Part shown: piece by piece, positions 1 to 64,000 of the stretch
How the letters are laid out: each line of letters starts with the position of its first letter
Numbering within the stretch: position 1 is the first letter of the stretch
NCBI GenBank assembly: GCA_023548195.1
Contig: JAJHZJ010000808.1
Location: forward strand, 6,290,889 to 6,354,888
DNA from: Bettongia penicillata ogilbyi
Lineage: Eukaryota > Chordata > Mammalia > Diprotodontia > Potoroidae
Direction: 5' to 3'
DNA length: 64,000 nt
Translations under genes and position numbers: made by a program
The notes under the pieces: model-generated
The model's database searches: none
Seen by the model: the letters and a program-made list of their open reading frames with translations, nothing else
What the model was told of the DNA's origin: nothing

Positions 1-645
1 AACCAAACTCCATGTCAGTGTAGAACATACTATTCTCCAGACTGTTTGCCTCCTTAGTTTTGTTTCTATAAGACTGGCAATGTGACCAGTTTCAGACTTA
101 CAGTACTACTAAATCTTGAGTTACTCATAAGCTGTCCATGACTATTAAATCAATATATTAGATGCAACAAACTACCTTGAAAATCTTTTCAAATGATTTA
201 TTCTGTTCTCACTGAACTAAGTTTAAAAGACAAATTATTTGCTTAATAGTTCCACAGTGGAAGGAGATGTACATAAACCCTCAGTCTAATTATTCATAAA
301 GGAGGAATAAATAGCATGCATATTATTGCCTGTGTATCAGAAAATGTTTTCCACTTCAGTGTTAAGTTCATTATTTGGGACTATATTTTAAAAATTGAAC
401 ATAAAAGTCATGTTTCATATTACCAACTGTTTTAATTTGGTGAAAGCTTTCAAACTATGAAACAGACTTTTATGTCTACATAAAGCAGATTCTATCAGGC
501 AGTGATTATCTTACTTTAAGAAATGGTTATAAGTTCACTCTGGGAAAATAAATGTTGGGATAATTCTAAATCCTAGGAAATGAGATTTTATTTGCAAACA
601 AAATAAATTTCTAAGGTAAAAGTTCCAACAATTAATTAGTGTTAC
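1..645 (-). other. ATP8A1 intron, 3' part of window
   Basis: AT-rich intron sequence following the donor at 645. I see no repeat, ORF or exon here. Confidence 0.8.
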
Positions 646-60087
<59,442 letters not shown>

Positions 60088-60520
60088 CTAAAAAGAAAAA
60101 AAATCACAACAACATATCTTGATAAGATTTTCTACCATCAAAAGCAAATTTCTCATGGGATGGTAATTTTAGATCATCATATTCTTTAAAAACACATATG
60201 TAATATAGATTTTAAAAAGGTTAATATTTTAATTTGGAGGACAAATGCTTTTAAAAGTAGCATAAAAAATAGGAAATGCCAGTACACGTCAATTTTGTAT
60301 CCCACAGACAGCCACGCCTCCGTAAGAGTCATGTTCCACTCTTTCATCACGGTGTGGAAAGTATGCTACATTCTTCAAGCTTAGGCTAGAGGGATGTAGG
60401 CTGAAGCTACCACACTGCAAGGGCATCGAGTCCAAGCTGGCTGATGGGTTGTGTATCTGCTGTCCATCCAGCTAACTGAAGAGATTCATCACCAGGTAGG
60501 ATAATTAATTTGGTGGGAGA

Positions 60521-60768
60521 GGGGGATACAGCTAGATGGCTCAGTGGATAGAGTGCCAGGCCTGCGGTCAGAAAGATGCATCTTCCTGAGTTCAACTCTG
60601 GCCTCAGACACTTACTAGCCTGTGACGTTAGGCAAGTCACTTCACCCTGTTTGCCTCAGTTTTTTCATCAATACAATGAGCTGCAGAAGAAAATGGCAAA
60701 CCACTCCAGTATCTTTGCCAAGAATGGTGTCACAAAGAGTCAGGCACAACTAAACACCACCAACAATG
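60521..60768 (+). mobile_element. tRNA-like marsupial SINE, full length
   Basis: Well preserved: AGATGGCTCAGTGGATAGAG (A box), GAGTTCAACTC (B box), CTCAGACACTTACTAGCC, CCACTCCAGTATCTTTGCCA and GTCAGGCACAACTAAACACC. It seems the youngest SINE of this type here. Its CACAAAGAGTC variant suggests a different subfamily from the 10213 and 30618 copies. Confidence 0.88.
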
Positions 60769-61084
60769 GATTTCTGACCACAGCAACACTGAAAAACTAT
60801 CTACTAAGGCATAGAGATGTGAGTGGAACTACCCAACCAGGTGAAATCACACAGCCTTGAATTTTTAAGTTATTAAAGGCCACTAATAAACAAAAATTAA
60901 GAACTAAAGAAGGGGATCAGGACAATCACATGACTACAGTTTATGTTAGCTCACACAGAAAATTTCAAGAAAAAAGAATAAGATAACTCTAGCCAACTGG
61001 CATAACAATGTAAGGAAATAGGACAGGACTGCCAAAAAATGCCATATTAGCAGTTTAATATATGATCTTATGATAGATTTGAAT

Positions 61085-61175
61085 TGAAAGTTTAAAAATC
61101 ATCAAATTCAATATCCCCATTTTACAGATGAGGAAGTGAAGCCTAGAGAAGTATTCTGGACAAGACCCATTCAAA
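61085..61175 (-). mobile_element. MIR-core fragment, antisense
   Basis: CCCCATTTTACAGATGAGGA followed by AGTGAAGCCTAGAGAAG is the inverted MIR core. Confidence 0.55.
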
Positions 61176-62404
61176 TGGTAACTCTTAAGTACTTCTAAAT
61201 AAATTGTCCCAAACTACAAGTAGCTGAACCTATGAATATGTTATTAATTAGCAGATAATCATCCAAACATAAATGGAGAGTGGTTTCATTGATGAGCATG
61301 AACAGCATCATACTGTATATTTTGTTCTAAGACCCTACATTATTTAAAATTTTAATATGGTTATTCTTTGTAAACAAAATCCTAATTTAAATAAAATATT
61401 AACAAATATTTCTAAAATGAGAACAGGTACTTAAGAAATGAATTTTGCCAAGTTCATTTTGAAAACACAAGGCTAAATAGCTTTAACTTTTCATGGCAGT
61501 AGCACTGGTGGAAAGCCAACATCTAAAGTAGTTGAATTATTGATAGTTACCCTCTAGCATACTGGACAGAATTTAACACAAATATACATGGTCTGGAACT
61601 CTTTGAGATAGCTTATAAAGGGCTCCTCCAATCCTTTGTCCCTGAAAGAATTGCGTCATAGTTCTCATAAACACAAATATATGAATTGTACTAGAGCTGT
61701 TCCCTCAACTAATTTGCGGGATCTGCATTCAAGGTTAGGCTGTTGCTAAATAACAGGTTTTGGTTATGCATGGATAAATTTAAGATAGAAGGAAAAAAAG
61801 GTCCACGATATACTGCATTCCATATTTCAAACTATGAATTCTTGGTCTCTGCAGGATTCTGAATGGTGCTTCTTCTCTACATGTAGAACACTGCCATGCT
61901 TTTGGGGCAGGGTTTTTGGTTTCAGTTTCCCCTGTTCCATTTCTTTAGTTCTAAACCCTCTTACTATTATGTACACAAAAAAAATCTGGCAGGTTGTGTT
62001 GTTTTTACTGTATAATTTTTACTATATCATCTTTTCACTGAACTTTTTTTGCTATATAAAATCTGATTTCCGTTTTTTGTTATATAATCATCAATGAACA
62101 TTTTATGTGCTAGTAGATACATCCTCCACTCAGGTCTTACTCATGAAGCCTCAATATGGTACAGAGGAAACACTGGATTCTAGAATATCATTTCAGTGTG
62201 GTGAAAGTTCTGGAAAGTATAATCAAGGTGGAAAAGCTTAAATTACGGGCCTGGTGAAATACTGTTCCTCTAACTGAAAGACTAGCCTAACTAGATTTGA
62301 AGAGACTGTGAATTATTTGTCTACAGTGACTATGAAAGGCTATACTGAATTGCAGATGAGTGGTAAGTTGCACAGAGAGTCCAATCTTTTAAATATTAAA
62401 ATTA

Positions 62405-62625
62405 ATATGAAAGAAGATAGGATGATAGAGTAGAAAGAATATCAGCTCTGGACCTGGGTTCAAATCTTAGATCTGACACTTGCCATTTGTGTAATCATAG
62501 GTAAATCACAACCTCCCAAGGCTTCCATTTCCTGATCTGTATAAAGGAGGTGAGGGTTGGCATGGGAGCAGATAGTTTCTGGGGTCTCTTCCACGTCTGG
62601 ATCTACCACAATTCTATGATTCTAA
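62405..62625 (+). mobile_element. MIR-core SINE
   Basis: CTGGACCTGGGTTCAAATCT, GGTAAATCACAACCTCCCAA, TTCCATTTCCTGATCTGTAT and CCACAATTCTATGATTCTAA. Confidence 0.7.
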
Positions 62626-62904
62626 GTATATCCCATGCACATAAGTGCCACCCACTAACCCGCCTCCCTGTAACTTTCATACTAAAAACAACAGATGCAC
62701 ACGTAATATTAAATAGTTTATATAAAAGATAAATATGATAATGCAACTAGAACTACTTCTCAAGTTTGTGTTGCACTTCTTTGCTAAGGCCAGTTTCAGC
62801 ATGGAAGTGTGATGACTAGGTGACATGCCAGATGGATGAGCTGGTGTAAGACATCATCTTACAGTGTCATTATAGGAAGCGCTTAAATACAAGGACACAA
62901 TACA

Positions 62905-63095
62905 GGGTAGTGAAAAGAAGAGAATATCTAGAGTGAGAGGCCCAACAGGTTTTAAAAACTGGCTCTGCCATTTATTATCTGAGCGACTCTGGGTAAGTCA
63001 TTTAACCTCTCGAGGACTCCTTCCTCACCTTTAAAAACCAATGGTCTAGATTAAATGATCTCTAAGGTCTCTTTCAGGTCTAGGCCTATGAGGCA
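62905..63095 (+). mobile_element. MIR-core SINE
   Basis: GGGTAAGTCATTTAACCTCT, ACTCCTTCCTCACCTTTAAA and GATCTCTAAGGTCTCTTTCA. Confidence 0.7.
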
Positions 63096-63563
63096 TGAGA
63101 CAGAGAATTCTCCTGGCTATGTTTTGTGGCTTTGGAACTTCAACGAGACTTAAACAGCCACCTTAATCGCTGTTTATTAGCATACACACAAATGAAAGGA
63201 TAACATGGCAAGAACCAATAATTCACAGTTCCTATAGTACGGCTTTGATTCACAGATGGAAATTTTTTTCTACTCCTGCTTCTCTCTTTTCTTCTCTCAA
63301 ATCTGGTCCTGTGGTCATTTCCCTCATTCTCTTAGCTCAGTCAATGTCTATGATTTGACTTCATTCTCCCATAATCCTCTTTATTATCATCTTGTCCTAT
63401 CACTCTGCCCATAGGGTTCTTGGATTGTCCACATACTACATTCTCCACTTCTCTCACTTCTTCCCATCCAGGAAAACATGTCTTTCAATTAAGTAACGAA
63501 AAGGAAGATGAAAGTTCTGCCCACTACAAAATATGTGTCCACATGTCCTGTCATATGTAACTA

Positions 63564-63675
63564 TACAAGATGTCCCAAAAATCTTAGTGTAGTATTAAAC
63601 TATTAACACTTAAATATTAAGATTTAAATGAATTAAATTAAATTAAAACTGCACTGGCTTATGAGACATCCTGCA
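63564..63675. mobile_element. Mariner-type MITE, 112 bp
   Basis: The left end reads TACAAGATGTCCCAAAA. The right end, reverse-complemented, reads TGCAGGATGTCTCATAA, so the terminal inverted repeats are about 28 bp with several mismatches. TA dinucleotides flank both ends (63562-63563 and 63676-63677), the Tc1/mariner target duplication. The AT-rich interior has no coding capacity, so it is a non-autonomous deletion derivative. Confidence 0.8.
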
Positions 63676-64000
63676 TATTGTTACACACACCTATTACATT
63701 TTTCTTATTAATGGTCTTAGATTGGGAATGCTTGAAGAGCAATTACTAAGTCTTCTTAATTCTAATTTGTTTCTTGAGCTCCAGTAAAGAAAACCATGCA
63801 AAAATAATATTAGCTGCCATTTATATAGTGTATTATGGTTATCAAGCATTTTTACATATATTATTTCATTTGATCTGATATGTACACAGTAAGGCTTTCA
63901 AGAATGACAAAGGGGTCATTTCACTCAAGACTCCACACCCATAATTCCATACTTAAATCCCCATGCCACAATATTTTATATCTGTTAAGAGAATTTGGAG

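Larger units (their letters stand above)
60088..64000 (-). other. ATP8A1 intron, 5' part of window
   Basis: Intron upstream of the first exon found. It holds a tRNA-like SINE (about 60521-60768), MIR-core SINEs, and a mariner MITE (63564-63675). The stretches 60100-60300 and 61180-62400 show nothing I can name. Confidence 0.85.

Overview
This is a window of vertebrate nuclear genome, almost certainly from a marsupial. No bacterial, phage or plasmid feature is present. The marsupial call rests on several copies of a tRNA-like SINE with the head GGGGCAGCTAGATGGC and the tail motif CCAGTATCTTTGCCAAG, on an L1 3' end (a therian trait), and on many old L2, MIR-core and CR1/L3 fragments. The species is not resolved.

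The only functional gene I can support is ATP8A1, the P4-type ATPase (phospholipid flippase) catalytic subunit. It lies on the minus strand and runs from right to left. Twelve consecutive exons were placed by codon-level match plus GT/AG splice sites with compatible phase: 60087-60047, 56032-55959, 50445-50376, 45659-45532, 40667-40556, 37878-37713, 34820-34693, 30347-30270, 29083-28995, 19638-19594 (45-nt cassette), 4772-4700 and 751-646. Together they make 1110 nt, about 370 codons, equivalent to roughly residues 137-506 of the human protein. They cover most of the actuator domain (DGET loop), TM3, TM4 with the PISL motif, the DKTGT phosphorylation site and the start of the nucleotide-binding domain. 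The amino-terminal exons lie to the right of the window and the rest of the N domain, the hinge and TM5-TM10 lie to the left.

Everything else is intron. The introns hold a broken processed copy of RPL17 (minus strand, 5.74-6.34 kb), a solo LTR with a clean 5-bp target duplication (41.1-41.65 kb) and a second inverted copy of the same LTR family (9.4-9.9 kb). They also hold a 112-bp mariner-type MITE, a 184-bp hAT-type MITE, an L1 3' fragment, CR1/L3 LINE fragments (one about 1.75 kb long), many L2 fragments, several tRNA-like and MIR-core SINEs, and simple repeats.

I found no undescribed multi-gene system. The most useful observations are the 45-nt cassette exon of ATP8A1, diverged in sequence but in frame, and the long CU-rich tract just downstream of it in the transcript, which suggests PTB-type splicing control. 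The other short open frames in the window are chance or repeat-derived.
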